DNA from: Negativicutes bacterium
GTDB taxonomy: Bacteria; Bacillota_C; Negativicutes; Sporomusales_B; JARLHX01
Reading direction: 5' to 3'
Assembly: GCA_031292035.1 (NCBI GenBank)
Contig: JARLHX010000428.1
Coordinates: 1 to 6,607, forward strand
Length of the DNA stretch: 6,607 nt
A program made the position numbers and the translations under genes. Each line of letters begins with the position of its first letter. The first letter of the stretch is position 1. The notes under the pieces are model-generated. The model was given only the letters and a program-made list of their open reading frames with translations. It was not told where the DNA came from and did not search any database. This document shows positions 5,750 through 6,607 of the stretch, piece by piece.

Positions 5750-6607
5750 ATGGGTAACCATCACCGTACATTGAGCAAGATCATCTATATCCTTGTTATC
5801 ACCGTTCTATTATTTAACTCGCCTGGACAGGCGCTTACTGCTGTTCAAGCTGCAAATTTACCTTCAGCAATCCAGCACAGCCTGGCGGCGACCGCTCTAC
5901 CGCCCGGTTCCGGTATTCTACCCACCGCTCAGGCCACCTCAGTTCCCCAAGCCACGCCAACCCCGACCTACGATCAACATAGCGGGCCGGACAAAACCGG
6001 TCCGGTCACATTAGCGCCTATCCCAGGTGTGCTGGGCGCGGCCCCGGCCGGAATGGACGTATTGTCCCTTGCCAGCGCTACAGCTATGGTTACGGTCAAT
6101 CCGCTTAAGGGCGCCGATATTACCTCACGAACGATGAACGTGCGGGTACGTTTTCCGGCAGCGGCTCTCAGCCAAGCCATGCAGGTCAAGATCGATCAGC
6201 CCGACCCGGTCATTATTCCCGGTTCCTTAAGTGGACATCCATTTGAGATAATGGCGATCGATCCACTGACCAACCAGCCAATAAGCCAATTTAAATCAAA
6301 TTTTTCCATTTACGTTACATATGACCCTGAGCAATATTCCGGGGAGGAGGATGAGCTGCGGTTGTTTTATTTCGATTACCAGACGGACCACTGGGAAGTC
6401 ATGCAAAGCGCCGCCGACCCCGTGAACCACGTGCTGATTGCCCAGAGTAACCACCTGACTGTTTTCGATATGGATGCCGTTGGCAACGCCAGCCTACCCT
6501 TGCCCAACCTGGATGGTGCAGGTAACTCGGATTATACCGGCGCAGCCACGTATTCCTACCCGGTTGATGTGCCAGCAGGGCCAGGCGGCTTTCAGCCTAA
6601 ACTGGAA
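5750..6607 (+). CDS. Secreted SpvB/RHS-type large protein, N-terminal part (3' end outside window)
   Basis: The frame stays open for 286 codons to the last base. Residues 1-34 form a signal peptide: basic start (HHR, K10), hydrophobic core IIYILVITVLLF and a VQA-A cleavage site near residue 34. Residues about 45-95 are a Pro/Thr/Ala-rich linker (TAQATSVPQATPTPT). Residues about 113-240 form a beta-rich domain like ZU5-type domains of bacterial surface proteins: VRVRFPAAALSQ, SIYVTYDPEQYSGEEDELRL, a YFDYQTDHWEVM strand and the closing NHLTVFDM. Residues about 262-286 read YSYPVDVPAGPGGFQPKLE, the opening strand of SpvB / insecticidal-toxin-B / RHS-repeat proteins. I infer a very large exported surface or toxin-like protein continuing beyond the window. 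A strong ribosome site and possibly its own promoter precede it, so it is probably not part of the methyltransferase operon. Confidence 0.82.
   Translation, partial: MGNHHRTLSKIIYILVITVLLFNSPGQALTAVQAANLPSAIQHSLAATALPPGSGILPTAQATSVPQATPTPTYDQHSGPDKTGPVTLAPIPGVLGAAPAGMDVLSLASATAMVTVNPLKGADITSRTMNVRVRFPAAALSQAMQVKIDQPDPVIIPGSLSGHPFEIMAIDPLTNQPISQFKSNFSIYVTYDPEQYSGEEDELRLFYFDYQTDHWEVMQSAADPVNHVLIAQSNHLTVFDMDAVGNASLPLPNLDGAGNSDYTGAATYSYPVDVPAGPGGFQPKLE

Noticed and set aside
5793..6014. A 73-codon plus-strand frame inside the start of the secreted protein
   Set aside because: It is an out-of-frame shadow; the frame from 5750 has a strong ribosome site, a signal peptide and recognisable domains to the window edge.

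Overview
The window is moderately GC-rich bacterial DNA with every supported gene on the + strand. The gene set (corrinoid methyltransferase system plus RACo, then a secreted SpvB/RHS-type giant protein start) suggests an anaerobic or facultative bacterium. A Chloroflexota/Anaerolineae-like source is my best guess, from the style of the last protein and the mix of genes; no taxonomic marker is present, so this is inference only.

Layout. Bases 1-645 hold the C-terminal catalytic domain of an M24 (creatinase/aminopeptidase fold) protein whose 5' part lies outside the window and whose metal ligands are largely replaced. Bases 699-5225 form a tight four-gene cassette: a UroD-fold methyltransferase (donor-specific methyltransferase I type), a stand-alone cobalamin-binding corrinoid protein with the DxHxxG motif, a stand-alone zinc homocysteine S-methyltransferase module with the C...CC triad, and a RACo-type ATP-dependent reductive activator with a 2Fe-2S domain and an ASKHA ATPase domain. 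Bases 5226-5749 carry no intact gene. They hold what looks like the fossil of the N-terminal part of a Y1/HUH (IS200/REP-associated) transposase, then an AT-rich stretch with a candidate extended -10 promoter. Bases 5750-6607 (open at the right edge) encode the start of a secreted protein with a signal peptide, a Pro/Thr/Ala-rich linker, a ZU5-like beta domain and the first strand of an SpvB/RHS-type module.

How the genes work together (inference). The UroD-fold enzyme would move a methyl group from an unidentified methylated compound to Co(I) of the corrinoid protein. The homocysteine methyltransferase module would pass it to homocysteine (or another thiol), giving methionine. RACo would rescue corrinoid that has oxidised to inactive Co(II). 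In effect this is cobalamin methionine synthase (MetH) taken apart, with the folate-binding module replaced by another methyl-donor enzyme and the SAM-dependent reactivation module replaced by RACo. The creatinase-like gene upstream could prepare or process the methylated substrate, but only its position suggests this.
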